A DNA stretch of 64,000 nucleotides from Motilimonas pumila (GTDB lineage Bacteria > Pseudomonadota > Gammaproteobacteria > Enterobacterales > CBDFNC01): positions 52,754-116,753 of the forward strand of contig NZ_QZCH01000016.1 in NCBI RefSeq assembly GCF_003596335.1, given 5' to 3'. The notes below the pieces were generated by a model that saw nothing but the letters and a program-made list of their open reading frames with translations, was not told where the DNA came from and did not search any database. Made by a program: the position numbers and the translations under genes. Position 1 is the stretch's first letter. Every line of letters starts with the position of its first letter. This document shows, in pieces, positions 1 to 8,945 of the stretch.

Positions 1-2312
1 TCACGGCAGGCGCTGCCTTGTATGGCTTAGACAGCGTCTTTTTAATTTCCTTCACTGGTATCGTGGCAATTATTGGCGGTACTTACACCGTCTATAAATT
101 ACCACAGAGTTTGGTTAGGGTCGTCATTTCGTGGATCTTATCAAGGCGTTATAAAATTTCAGTTCACGGCATGAAAAACATCCCAGGAGAGGGCGGGGTG
201 TTACTCTTGGGTAATCACATCAGTTGGATTGATTGGGCCATCTTACAGATAGCTTGCCCACGACCTATTAAGTTCGTGATGCAAAAATCAATATACAACT
301 TGTGGTATCTAAAATGGTTTTTCAAGTTGGTTGGTTGTGTGCCGATTGAGTCAGGAGCTTCGAGTTTATCATCTTTGAAAACGGTGGCCGATCTGCTAGA
401 CAACGGCGATGTTGTCGCCTTATTTCCTGAAGGTACCATTAGTCGTACGGGGCATCTGGCCGAGTTTAGACGGGGTTATGAAAAAACGTGTGAGCATACT
501 CAAACCGAAGTGAAAATTGTGCCTTTCTATTTACGAGGTTTATGGGGTAGCCAATTTAGCCGTTCGTCGAAGCATCTAAAAGAATTACGCCGAGAAGGCA
601 TGTTTCGTGATTTGGTGGTGGCCTTTGGTGCGCCAATTGCTAAAGACACTAAGACCGACGTGCTTAAGCGCCGAGTGTTTGATTTGTCGGTTCAATCTTG
701 GCAGAGTCATGTGCAAGAATTGCCTTCCTTATCCAGTGCCTGGATCAGTGCGGTGAAAAGGGTCAAAGGCAAGCCGTCGCTGTCTGATAGTATTTCAGGT
801 GAAGTCAGTGCCTATCACGCTTTGGTAGGGGCGATTTGTATCGGCCGCAGAATGAAGAAAAAGCCAGGCCAAAATGTGGGCCTATTGCTGCCGACCAGTG
901 TGGGGGGGATGTTGGCGAATATGGCGGCATTGTTACGCGGTAAAACCCTCGTAAACCTTAATTACACCGCCAGTGAAGCCGCTGTTAAAGCCGCCATTGA
1001 ACAAGCTGACATTCGCACGGTTTATAGCTCTAAGCGTTTTTTAAAGCAACTTGAACGACGGGGCATTAATATTGCTGCCTGGCTGGATAATGTTGATGTC
1101 GTAATGGTAGAAGATATCAGTAAGTCGATTGGCAAACGCGAAAAATTGCTGACACTGATTGCGGTAAAAGTGTTACCTGCTGGCGTGTTGAATATCTTGT
1201 TCAATAAGCGTGTGGCGACAGACTCTACCGCGGCCATTTTATTTTCCAGTGGCAGTGAGGGACAGCCAAAAGGTGTCATGCTCAGCCATCAAAATATCTC
1301 GGCTAACTTAAAGCAAATTTCAGACGTGTTAAATACTCAAGAGAGTGACGTGGTCATGGCTTCATTACCCCTGTTTCACGCTTTTGGTCTCACAGTCACA
1401 CAGTTTTTACCTTTAGTAGAAGGCTTACCTGTTGTCTGTCACGCCGATCCAACAGATGCAGCCGGCATAGGTAAAGCCGTGGCTAAGCACCAAGCGACGA
1501 TTATGTGTGGTACTTCGACGTTCTTACGCATTTACACCAAGAGCAAAAAACTCCACCCACTGATGTTTGCTTCGTTACGCATTGTTGTCGCGGGCGCAGA
1601 GCGACTCAACCCTGAAGTCAGAAGTGCTTTTCAAGGTAAATTCAACAAGACTATCTTGGAAGGGTATGGCACAACCGAAACCACGCCAGTGGCAAGCGTT
1701 AATCTGCCCGATCAGCTTGATACGACGTGGTGGCAGGTACAATTAGGAGGTAAACCAGGCACGGTTGGCATGCCTTTACCCGGCACCAGCTTTAAAGTGG
1801 TTGATCCTAATGATTACACCGAATTGGCAACAGGCGAGTCAGGCATGGTGCTAATAGGCGGTGCGCAGGTGATGCAAGGCTACTTAAACAACCCAGAAAA
1901 GACAGATGCGGTCATTAAATTGATTGACGGCCAGCGATGGTATGTGACCGGAGATAAGGGCCATATTGATAAAGATGGCTTTTTAACCATAGTCGACCGC
2001 TATTCACGCTTTGCGAAACTTGGTGGCGAGATGGTCAGCTTGGGCGCGATAGAACAGGCCATTACACCTCATATAGATAAAGACAGTGAGATCATTGCTG
2101 TCGCAGTCGCTGATGCTAAGAAAGGTGAAAAAGTTATCCTATTGCATCAAGGTGAAATTGACAGTGCATCTATCAAGCAAGTATTGCTCGAAACAGGTAT
2201 TAATCCCTTAATGTTACCTGCTAAGTGGGTGCAAGTAGACGCTGTGCCAAAGCTAGGCACAGGCAAAACGGACTATAACCAAGCAAAAGAGTTAGCGTTA
2301 AGTATGGTTTAG
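1..2312 (+). CDS. aas: Aas-type acyl-ACP--phospholipid O-acyltransferase / acyl-ACP synthetase (5' end missing)
   Basis: The reading frame is open to the left edge, so the start lies outside the window. The first ~35 visible residues are a hydrophobic segment, as expected for the last helix of the LplT-like MFS transporter domain that is fused in front of Aas in many marine gammaproteobacteria (inference). An acyltransferase domain follows, with NHISWID (H-X4-D) near nt 213-235 and FPEGT near nt 423-440. An AMP-forming acyl-ligase domain comes next, with SSGSEGQPKG near nt 1248-1277 and a YGTTET adenylation motif near nt 1663. The family re-acylates lyso-phosphatidylethanolamine at the inner membrane using ACP-activated fatty acids. 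A TTG at position 18 is in frame, but coding clearly continues upstream of it. A strong terminator follows the stop. Confidence 0.9.
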   Translation, partial: TAGAALYGLDSVFLISFTGIVAIIGGTYTVYKLPQSLVRVVISWILSRRYKISVHGMKNIPGEGGVLLLGNHISWIDWAILQIACPRPIKFVMQKSIYNLWYLKWFFKLVGCVPIESGASSLSSLKTVADLLDNGDVVALFPEGTISRTGHLAEFRRGYEKTCEHTQTEVKIVPFYLRGLWGSQFSRSSKHLKELRREGMFRDLVVAFGAPIAKDTKTDVLKRRVFDLSVQSWQSHVQELPSLSSAWISAVKRVKGKPSLSDSISGEVSAYHALVGAICIGRRMKKKPGQNVGLLLPTSVGGMLANMAALLRGKTLVNLNYTASEAAVKAAIEQADIRTVYSSKRFLKQLERRGINIAAWLDNVDVVMVEDISKSIGKREKLLTLIAVKVLPAGVLNILFNKRVATDSTAAILFSSGSEGQPKGVMLSHQNISANLKQISDVLNTQESDVVMASLPLFHAFGLTVTQFLPLVEGLPVVCHADPTDAAGIGKAVAKHQATIMCGTSTFLRIYTKSKKLHPLMFASLRIVVAGAERLNPEVRSAFQGKFNKTILEGYGTTETTPVASVNLPDQLDTTWWQVQLGGKPGTVGMPLPGTSFKVVDPNDYTELATGESGMVLIGGAQVMQGYLNNPEKTDAVIKLIDGQRWYVTGDKGHIDKDGFLTIVDRYSRFAKLGGEMVSLGAIEQAITPHIDKDSEIIAVAVADAKKGEKVILLHQGEIDSASIKQVLLETGINPLMLPAKWVQVDAVPKLGTGKTDYNQAKELALSMV

Positions 2313-2332
2313 TAAGGCTGCTATTGTGAATA

Positions 2333-2358
2333 AAAACGGCGCCAGTGAGCGCCGTTTT
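2333..2358 (+). terminator. Rho-independent terminator after aas
   Basis: A 10-bp perfect stem (aaaacggcgc / gcgccgtttt) with a 6-nt loop starts 20 nt after the aas stop. The T run is supplied by the right arm. Confidence 0.85.
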
Positions 2359-2380
2359 ACTTGTTGCAAGATAAAAAAAA

Positions 2381-2429
2381 GGCAAGCAACTTATTTCAGG
2401 TAAGGAGCCAAAATAAGTTATTGCTTGCC
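2381..2429. other. Long imperfect hairpin downstream of aas
   Basis: The left arm is ggcaagcaa + cttattt and the right arm is aaataag + tta + ttgcttgcc, so 16 bp can pair with one 3-nt bulge. It lies beyond the aas terminator and is preceded by a run of eight A, so on the minus strand it would be followed by a U tract. It could terminate or process a minus-strand transcript, or be a remnant of a small structured RNA. The rest of the 2313-2675 gap holds nothing else recognisable. Confidence 0.4.
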
Positions 2430-2675
2430 AGCTTGCGGTGTAGAATGCGCTAAACCAAAGTAATCGTTTCGGTCACCAAGGCTCCACAGAATTATTGTTT
2501 TTTGAGTGTGGGCGCGTCAGCAAAGATTAAGTATCAAACAAAGAAAAATCAAATCAAGACTGGTCAAACCGTTAAGCTTCACGATACTTTTATTCACAAA
2601 TGTGAACTCAGCAGTAATGGTCAGAAAATAAAAACCATGATTTTGATCATGAGTTAATCTAAATTAATGCCGATT

Positions 2676-3290
2676 TCACTGGTACGATTTTAAGGTATGG
2701 ACCCCACCGAAAATGCGTGTCACAGTGGTCAGCAAGCACAACGCGGCAAAACCATACGCCAGTGGCGCGAAGTATTGGGGAAAAACGCAAAATGCCACAA
2801 ATAATAAAATGGTTTCCGTTCCTTCGGTTATGCCTCCGAGGTAGTAAAAGCCTTTATTGGGATAAGCAAAATTTTTGATCTGATGGCGCTCAGCAAAAAT
2901 GGCGTAGGCCAAAAAGCTCGCCCCCGTTCCCATAAAACTGAGTATTAATGTGACTGCAGCAAGTGCATTGTCTGCAGGAGAAGCCCAAGCAAACGCCCAC
3001 ACAATCGCAGAGTAGAAAATAAAGTCTAAACAGATATCCAGATAAGCACCAACCGTTGTCGCGCCATGCCGTCTTGCCAGTGCGCCATCAAGGCCGTCAC
3101 AAATTCGGTTTAAGCTGATAAATGCCAGTGCCCACATAAAATAGCCAAGAATAATGCAAGGCAGCGCGCAAAGGCCCAAAAGAAAACCGATTAAGGTAAC
3201 TTGGTTGGCCTTGAGCTTGCAACGATCCAATTGTTTAGCACTCCACTGAGTGGCTGGTTTAATCATGGCAAGTGCCATTTTGTCTAGCAT
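2676..3290 (-). CDS. ynjF: CDP-alcohol phosphatidyltransferase family protein (YnjF-like)
   Basis: A 204-residue integral membrane protein. Residues 65-89 carry the complete CDP-alcohol phosphotransferase signature: DxxDGxxAR, eight residues, then GxxxDxxxD. These aspartates bind Mg2+ and the CDP head group. The family transfers a CDP-linked phosphatidyl or alcohol group to make phospholipids, but the alcohol substrate of YnjF members is not established. The ATG (3290-3288) overlaps the end of the upstream ATPase gene, whose TGA is at 3294-3292, so it is translated as the last gene of the ynjC-ynjD-ynjF unit. The same order is known in E. coli (ynjBCDEF). The sulfurtransferase ynjE of that operon is absent here. 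Confidence 0.8.
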   Translation of the reverse strand: MLDKMALAMIKPATQWSAKQLDRCKLKANQVTLIGFLLGLCALPCIILGYFMWALAFISLNRICDGLDGALARRHGATTVGAYLDICLDFIFYSAIVWAFAWASPADNALAAVTLILSFMGTGASFLAYAIFAERHQIKNFAYPNKGFYYLGGITEGTETILLFVAFCVFPQYFAPLAYGFAALCLLTTVTRIFGGVHTLKSYQ

Positions 3291-3291
3291 A

Positions 3292-3918
3292 TCATCCTTG
3301 TGCCAATTCGAGCAGCTGGCATCCTTGAGTATCTTGAGGGTCGTGGGTCACTAATAACGCCGGCACGTTTAATTGCTGCACTTGCGTGGTCAAAAATTGC
3401 CTGAAATCTTGCCTCAGCGCTTGATCTAGCTTAGCAAAGGGTTCGTCAAGTAACAGTAGGTTTGGTGCTGCAAGTATAGTTCGCAGCAAGGCTATACGCG
3501 CTTTTTGCCCACCAGACAGAGTCGCTATATCTCGTGTTTGATAGCCGTCTAATTGAGCCACGGCGAGCGCGTCGGCGATGGCGTGAGCCTTTTCTTTGCG
3601 GCTGAGCTTGTGTGGCAAGGCGAACGCCAGATTTTGCGCAACGTTAAAGTGAGGAAATAACAAGTCGTCTTGAAACATCAAACCGACATGGCGTTTGTGC
3701 GTGGGCAATGTCAGTAGTGAAGTGCTGCCTAACTTAACACTCCCGCTGCAAGTTATTGCACTGGGTAGCGTGCCAGCGATGGCACTTAACAGGCTCGATT
3801 TCCCGCCACCGCTGGGGGCCATTACACAGCATATTGTGCCGGGCGATACTTGAATATTTATCGGCAAAAATAACGCGTGCTGGTTCACTTTGAGATTGAA
3901 ATTAGACAGCGTTAGCAT
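3292..3918 (-). CDS. ynjD: ABC transporter ATP-binding protein, YnjD-like
   Basis: A 208-residue ABC ATPase. It has a Walker A of the form APSGGGKSS, a signature LSGGQKAR, a Walker B LLLLDEPFAKLD and an H-loop TH. I place the start at the ATG at 3918-3916, not at an upstream in-frame codon near 3987. That ATG shares one base with the TAA of the permease gene (TAATG coupling), and the first residues then match the normal beginning of this family. It powers the fused permease encoded just upstream. The substrate is unknown; the sequence resembles the thiamine/iron/spermidine branch of ABC importers. Confidence 0.82.
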   Translation of the reverse strand: MLTLSNFNLKVNQHALFLPINIQVSPGTICCVMAPSGGGKSSLLSAIAGTLPSAITCSGSVKLGSTSLLTLPTHKRHVGLMFQDDLLFPHFNVAQNLAFALPHKLSRKEKAHAIADALAVAQLDGYQTRDIATLSGGQKARIALLRTILAAPNLLLLDEPFAKLDQALRQDFRQFLTTQVQQLNVPALLVTHDPQDTQGCQLLELAQG

Positions 3919-5636
3919 TATTGGGGTCTCATCAATGAACGATGGCGAAAGTGCCACATTGGGTACAATAATGCCAGTGTAAAGCAAATCAATGGCAAGG
4001 TTAATTGTAAGATAGCTGCAGCAGAGATAGCCCGGCGATCAGCACCTGCCATCAAGGCGACCATTTCGGTTGTCAGCGTATTTATTCTGCCCGCGCCTAA
4101 AAACAAAGTGGGTAAATAAAGCGTGATGCTAACGGCAAAACCAATGGCGAATGTGGCCAATAAGGGAGTAAGCAACATCGGCAGTTTTATTTGTAACAAG
4201 GTTTTCGCATGACTGGCGCCGAGCACCGTACTTTGTTGCCATAATCGCATGTCGAAACCGCGGTAATACGGCGCCAAAGTTAAAAAGCTATAAGGTAAAA
4301 CAAACACTAAATGGCCCCATAGCACACTCAGCCACGTCCCTTGAATATGCATTGATGTAGCCGCGACTTGTACGCCAAATAAAAAGGCAATATCCGGTAT
4401 TAATAAGGGTAAATACAACAACAGGTGGTAACGTTTGAGCCAGCCCAATTTTGTCCCTTTTAATTTACGTTGCGCTTCTAATTCCAACATGAAAATGTTG
4501 AGAATAACTGCAATAAAACTGGCCATCAGTCCAAGTATTAGTGTTTGTATCACAATCTCGGATGTCGCCTCCCACGAGCGCCACCAATATTGCGCGGTAA
4601 AACTGCTGGGCCATGGACTGCTAAAGCCCCAGCGCTGTGCCACAGACCATATGCAGAGAATGACAGCACTGGCGATAAAAATGGCGATAAGGCCGACAAA
4701 ACTAGGCCAAGCCAAAGGAATGAACCTGTCTGTATAGCTGCGGCGTTTACCGTTGCAGCAAAATACAAAAAATAACCGATACATTAGCTTACTAAACAGC
4801 CAAATAAGCGCGATGACACTCACTAGCAATGTCATTAATATCATGCTGCCCGCAGCGCCCATCGCATGATAATTCAGGTCGTGGTGGTTAAACCAAGATA
4901 AAATTAATACCGAAAATGTACTGGGCCGGGTAGGGCCAATAATTGTCGCAACATCCACTGCGCTAAATGACCAAGCCAGCACGGCAAAAAAGGGTAATGC
5001 AAGGCGCGGCATAATTTGCGGCAGTAATACTTTTACCCACGTTGTTGCGTGGTGATATCCCAAACTGCCACAGCTATTAAGTGTGGCTTGCACTGGAAGT
5101 TGTTTAGCGACATTAGCAATCATCAAAACAAAAAATGGTGTCTCTTTAATTATCATTGTTAAGATTAACCCTAACGCATGTGGATCTTGTGTCAGGGGAT
5201 AAAAGCTGTCGCTGTTAATTGGCATTACCCAGGCGTTAATCAGTCGGGCGAGCCAACCCGCCGGGGCAATTAAAAAGCCAAACCCAACAGCGAACCCAGC
5301 ATGGGGCAGTGCCAGCAAAGGGCCTAAACAGCGATCAATAAACGTCCACTTGGGCTGCTGATAACATGCTAATACTACGAAGCAAGCGAAAAGTAGGGAG
5401 CACAAGCTGGCGCTTAACGCGCTGAATAATGTGAGCTTTATTGCGGGTAAACTAGAGGGATGTTGGAGTACTTGTTTGAAAGGCGCTAAGCCAAAAGAAT
5501 CTAAGCCAATACCGGGCAAATAATTAAACGCAGGTAATACAGTGCCTATTACCCCGACGACTAGGGGTAATAAAAAGACCGCCAAAATGGTAAAAGACAA
5601 ACAAGTGGCGATGGATGGATGGCGTGAACTGAGCAA
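3918..5636 (-). CDS. ynjC: Fused two-domain ABC permease, YnjC-like
   Basis: A 572-residue protein with two tandem permease halves, each about six membrane spans. The EAA-type loops sit near residues 190-215 and 465-490 (the second reads STVLGASHAKTLLQIKLP). This fused layout is typical of YnjC and of ferric/thiamine permeases. No ATG or GTG exists near the N-terminus. The best start is a TTG at 5636-5634, only 11 nt past the terminator hairpin of the upstream gene and without a visible Shine-Dalgarno sequence. The frame stays open from here back to the TAA of the upstream binding-protein gene. The gene is coupled to the ATPase gene by a one-base overlap. Confidence 0.78.
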   Translation of the reverse strand: MLSSRHPSIATCLSFTILAVFLLPLVVGVIGTVLPAFNYLPGIGLDSFGLAPFKQVLQHPSSLPAIKLTLFSALSASLCSLLFACFVVLACYQQPKWTFIDRCLGPLLALPHAGFAVGFGFLIAPAGWLARLINAWVMPINSDSFYPLTQDPHALGLILTMIIKETPFFVLMIANVAKQLPVQATLNSCGSLGYHHATTWVKVLLPQIMPRLALPFFAVLAWSFSAVDVATIIGPTRPSTFSVLILSWFNHHDLNYHAMGAAGSMILMTLLVSVIALIWLFSKLMYRLFFVFCCNGKRRSYTDRFIPLAWPSFVGLIAIFIASAVILCIWSVAQRWGFSSPWPSSFTAQYWWRSWEATSEIVIQTLILGLMASFIAVILNIFMLELEAQRKLKGTKLGWLKRYHLLLYLPLLIPDIAFLFGVQVAATSMHIQGTWLSVLWGHLVFVLPYSFLTLAPYYRGFDMRLWQQSTVLGASHAKTLLQIKLPMLLTPLLATFAIGFAVSITLYLPTLFLGAGRINTLTTEMVALMAGADRRAISAAAILQLTLPLICFTLALLYPMWHFRHRSLMRPQ

Positions 5637-5646
5637 TGGAGCAGAA

Positions 5647-5672
5647 AAAAGCGAAACCGAGGTTTCGCTTTT
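5647..5672 (-). terminator. Terminator between binding-protein gene and ynjC-like gene
   Basis: A near-perfect inverted repeat, aaaagcgaaac / gtttcgctttt, with a 4-nt loop. It begins 10 nt after the stop of the minus-strand binding-protein gene and is followed on that strand by a T run. It probably lowers expression of the downstream transporter genes relative to the binding protein. Confidence 0.8.
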
Positions 5673-5681
5673 ACTGACTGT

Positions 5682-7352
5682 TTATTGCGTTGAAACGGGC
5701 TCGATATCCAGTACATGCAGTAAGCGCTCAGGTGTGTCAGGCCAAACTACTGGGATCGCTTTAGGGTTGTCTGCACTGAACCAACCTTTGAAGCTCACGT
5801 CATCATATTGGAAGTTAAAGTTAGAGCTAAATACCGGCATGGTAATTTGACGTGAACCAATGAAATTCTCGATTTGATGCATGATGGCAACACGCTCACT
5901 TTCAACCGCGGTTTTATTAAAAGAGTCGATCAATGCGTCTAGTTCTTTGTCCACGAAATGGTGACCGCCGAAACGGGCTTTGTCCATTTGCTCAGAATGG
6001 AATGCCGTGTAGTAATAACGGTATGGGTTAGCGCCGGCGAAGTAGTTGGTAAAAGCGGCGTCAAACTCAGCAGATTTGATCTGCTCATTCAACACGCCAA
6101 AGTCTGGGGTAGTAATTGAGGCGTTAATGCCAATTTTTGTTAAACCTTCAATGCCGATTTCTACTGTTTGGATATGATCCGACCAACCTTTAGGCACAAG
6201 AATTTCAAATTTTATTGGGCTACCGTCTGGGTTTTCAACAAAACCATCACCGTCTATATCCCGGTAACCCGATGTAGAAAGTAAGATTTGCGCGCCGTTA
6301 ATATCAAAAGTGTTGAATTTGCCATAATTGGCTTTTACCGCGGGATCCGCCCAGGCTTCAAATTGGTCACCCAAGCCACTTGGGTATTCATTAACCGACC
6401 AGTATCCGGCACCCGCCTCGTCGACGATTTTTTTTCTGTCCATGGCCATTGAGAACGCACGGCGGAAATTTATATCGTTGAATGCTTTGCGGTTGTCTAC
6501 ATTAGGAGTCTTAAAGTTAACCATAAAAGAAGCTGAACCTGCGGCAGGGAACCAATAACGGGTACTGGCGTTTTTAGATAATAATACTTCTTCGATATTG
6601 GGAATAAACGAGGAGGTCCAATCTAAGCGACCTTTGATAGCCGCGGCCAATAACTGACGGTTATTTTGAATAATAGGGTTCTTTAAACAATCAATGGCTA
6701 AATTGTTGTTGTCGTAATAATGCGGATTACGACATTGGGTGTATACCTGCCAAGAAAATACCTCTATTTCAGTGAATGGGCCTGTACCCACCGGCTCGAG
6801 GTTTTCAAAAGTGGTAATGTCCTCAACCGCAGAGAATATATGACGAGGCACGATGGGGGCGCGTACAATTTGCGTATCAATACCGGTATTTACTTGTTTG
6901 AGTTTTATTTCAACCTTGTATTTGCCTAAGCGATGCACGCTTTGAATATGGCCCGCTAAACCCTGTACATCAGCGGTTCCACCTTTTGATGCTTGAGTCA
7001 ATGAGTACACCACGTCATCTGCGGTAAACTCTGTGCCATCAGACCATTTGACGTCTTCTCTTAACTCAAAAAAGAGGGATTTCAGGTCGTCAGAAAAGTA
7101 ATGTTTGGTGGCCAAACGATAGGTTGGCTCTCCGCCTTTCATTTCATTGAATACCACCAAAGGTTCATAGATGAACTGCATGGTTGTTGGCAGTCTGTCG
7201 GTCGCCAAGAAAGGGTTAAAATTACGTTTCCATAATGGGCGGAACTCTGAAACTATGGTGAGTGATACCTGATCAGCGGCTTTCGCCGGCGATACCAGAG
7301 CTGTCATACCAAGTAGTAGTGCAGCGGAAACTTTTGTAATCTTTGCGAGCAT
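5682..7352 (-). CDS. ABC transporter solute-binding protein, family 5 (peptide/oligopeptide type)
   Basis: A 556-residue periplasmic protein with a signal peptide (MLAKITKVSAALLLG...; cleavage likely after SPAKA). It shows the family-5 hallmarks: a YEPL segment near residue 65 and LREDVKWSDGTEFTADDVVYS near residues 110-130. The length is also typical. Family members bind di/oligopeptides, nickel or related solutes for Opp/Dpp-type importers. No Opp/Dpp permeases lie nearby; the only transporter is the YnjC/YnjD pair downstream, so they may work together (inference). The ATG at 7352 has AAGGA 7 nt upstream and is preferred to the TTG two codons earlier. A terminator directly follows the stop. 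Confidence 0.85.
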   Translation of the reverse strand: MLAKITKVSAALLLGMTALVSPAKAADQVSLTIVSEFRPLWKRNFNPFLATDRLPTTMQFIYEPLVVFNEMKGGEPTYRLATKHYFSDDLKSLFFELREDVKWSDGTEFTADDVVYSLTQASKGGTADVQGLAGHIQSVHRLGKYKVEIKLKQVNTGIDTQIVRAPIVPRHIFSAVEDITTFENLEPVGTGPFTEIEVFSWQVYTQCRNPHYYDNNNLAIDCLKNPIIQNNRQLLAAAIKGRLDWTSSFIPNIEEVLLSKNASTRYWFPAAGSASFMVNFKTPNVDNRKAFNDINFRRAFSMAMDRKKIVDEAGAGYWSVNEYPSGLGDQFEAWADPAVKANYGKFNTFDINGAQILLSTSGYRDIDGDGFVENPDGSPIKFEILVPKGWSDHIQTVEIGIEGLTKIGINASITTPDFGVLNEQIKSAEFDAAFTNYFAGANPYRYYYTAFHSEQMDKARFGGHHFVDKELDALIDSFNKTAVESERVAIMHQIENFIGSRQITMPVFSSNFNFQYDDVSFKGWFSADNPKAIPVVWPDTPERLLHVLDIEPVSTQ

Positions 7353-7791
7353 TAGCAATCCTTTTGACCCAAGTTTGTAATAAAACGAACATTTACTGAA
7401 AAACGTGTTTCTACCAATATATTTTGGTTTCGTATCCTGACCATTAAAACACGTACCCGGCGATTCTATCCGGATTACACTGTTTTTACACTAGCGAAGA
7501 TCAAATGTCGTAAAATTTTTATCTTATAAAATCTTTATATTAGTAAAAAAAACTACATATCTCACGGACTTAATACAATTTTAAGCATGGAGCATCACAT
7601 CAATAATATCAAATTATGTGAAATAAAACGATGAGACTGAGTTAGAATAGGCGTTAAGGCATTGGTTTATATATGTTATTGAAAACATACCTTTGTCGTT
7701 ATTTATACAGTTATTGTTCGACTTGTTAATTAAACCTTTGGGTATTTAATTTATATTTTTTTTATCTTTATTTTGCCGGATGTATTAAACC
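7353..7791. other. AT-rich divergent promoter region
   Basis: A 439-bp gap between the minus-strand binding-protein gene and cobU. It is AT-rich with many A/T runs. I see no conserved B12-box or other riboswitch core ahead of cobU. A small dyad (tcacat at 7595-7600, atgtga at 7616-7621) may be a regulator site. No gene was found. Confidence 0.4.
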
Positions 7792-8330
7792 ATGATTAAG
7801 CTAATTCTGGGCGGTGCTCGTAGTGGAAAAAGCCGGTTTGCCGAGCAGTTGGCGCAGCAAAGCGCGCAGCCAGTAACAGCAGTAGTAACCGCCCAGGCTT
7901 TTGACGACGAAATGCGCCAGCGTATTTCCCGTCATCAACAAGACAGGCCAAGCCATTGGCAGACTGTGGAAGCCCCAGTGGCATTATCTGCTGCGTTGCA
8001 GCGAGCCTCTCGGTTAGGTCAGTGCATTTTACTGGACTGCTTAACGTTATGGCTCAATAACTGTTTGTTGATACTAACGATGTTGCAAGTGGCAGCGAGC
8101 GAGCAAAAGACGCTACTTGGCAATTCCAAAAGCAGGCGTTACTGGACTGCCTAAGCCATTTACAAGGTGATATCATCATCGTCAGTAATGAAGTGGGTCA
8201 GGGAATTGTGCCGCTGGGCGCGTTAAGCAGACAGTTTGTAGATGAAGCAGGGTGGCTGAACCAAGCCATTGCGGAGCTGGCTGATCAAGTTTTCTTTGTC
8301 ACCGCCGGAATACCACAACAATTAAAATGA
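7792..8330 (+). pseudogene. cobU: Adenosylcobinamide kinase / guanylyltransferase CobU, frameshifted
   Basis: The N-terminal part starts with GGARSGKSRFAE, the P-loop that defines CobU/CobP, and runs in frame 1 to LLDCLTLWLNN near nt 8061. The frame then goes off and stops at 8154. The remaining third of CobU is encoded from 8061 in another frame (LFVDTNDV ... DIIIVSNEVGQGIVP ... FFVTAGIP) and ends at TGA 8328-8330. Restoring one C (aactg to aacctg) rejoins both parts into a normal ~180-residue enzyme. CobU phosphorylates adenosylcobinamide and attaches GMP in nucleotide-loop assembly. As written the product would lose the second half of its fold. A sequencing error is possible. It is 9 nt upstream of cobO. 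Confidence 0.75.
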
Positions 8331-8339
8331 GATAAAGAT

Positions 8340-8945
8340 ATGTCAACGAAAGAAGAAAAAGCACAAAAGCACCAGCAACGACAAGCGAAATTAAAGGCCC
8401 AAGTGGACAAGAAAATTGCCCAAGCAACGAAAGAGCAAGGCGTATTAATGGTCATTACAGGTAACGGTAAAGGCAAGTCTACTGCTGGCTTTGGCACGGT
8501 TACGCGGGCTGTTGGTCATGGACAAAAAGCCGCGGTGGTTCAATTTATAAAGGGTACTTGGGATTGCGGTGAGCGTACTCTACTTGAGCCTCATGGCGTG
8601 GCTTTTCATATCATGGGCACGGGCTTTACCTGGGAAACCCAAGACAGAGAAAAAGACATCGCTGCAGCGGAACAAGCCTGGCTACTCGCTGAGCAATGTT
8701 TGCAAGACGACAGCCTAGATTTGGTATTGCTGGACGAGTTAACCTATATGGTGACATATAAATATATTGAAGTGGCGCGGGTATTGTCAGCCCTAAGTCA
8801 ACGTCCAAAGCACCAACACGTCGTTATCACAGGTCGAGCTTGTCATCGCAGTATCATCGAACTGGCAGATACTGTCAGCGAAGTACAAAACGTTAAACAC
8901 GCGTTTGATGCGGGAATTAAAGCGCAAAAAGGTTTTGACTATTAA
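8340..8945 (+). CDS. cobO: Cob(I)yrinic acid a,c-diamide adenosyltransferase
   Basis: A 201-residue enzyme of the CobO/BtuR/CobA family, which transfers the 5'-deoxyadenosyl group from ATP to the reduced cobalt of corrinoids. The P-loop is GNGKGKST near residues 42-49. Family blocks also seen are FIKGTWDCGER, LDLVLLDELTY and VVITGRACH. The charged, helical N-terminus (residues 1-37) matches BtuR. The start at 8340 lies 9 nt behind the broken cobU gene, and its TAA overlaps the ATG of btuF (TAATG). The three genes therefore form one corrinoid-salvage operon. Confidence 0.93.
   Translation: MSTKEEKAQKHQQRQAKLKAQVDKKIAQATKEQGVLMVITGNGKGKSTAGFGTVTRAVGHGQKAAVVQFIKGTWDCGERTLLEPHGVAFHIMGTGFTWETQDREKDIAAAEQAWLLAEQCLQDDSLDLVLLDELTYMVTYKYIEVARVLSALSQRPKHQHVVITGRACHRSIIELADTVSEVQNVKHAFDAGIKAQKGFDY

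Noticed and set aside
8154..8160. cobU end by programmed frameshift
   Set aside because: No slippery sequence or downstream structure near 8061; a simple one-base loss explains the data.
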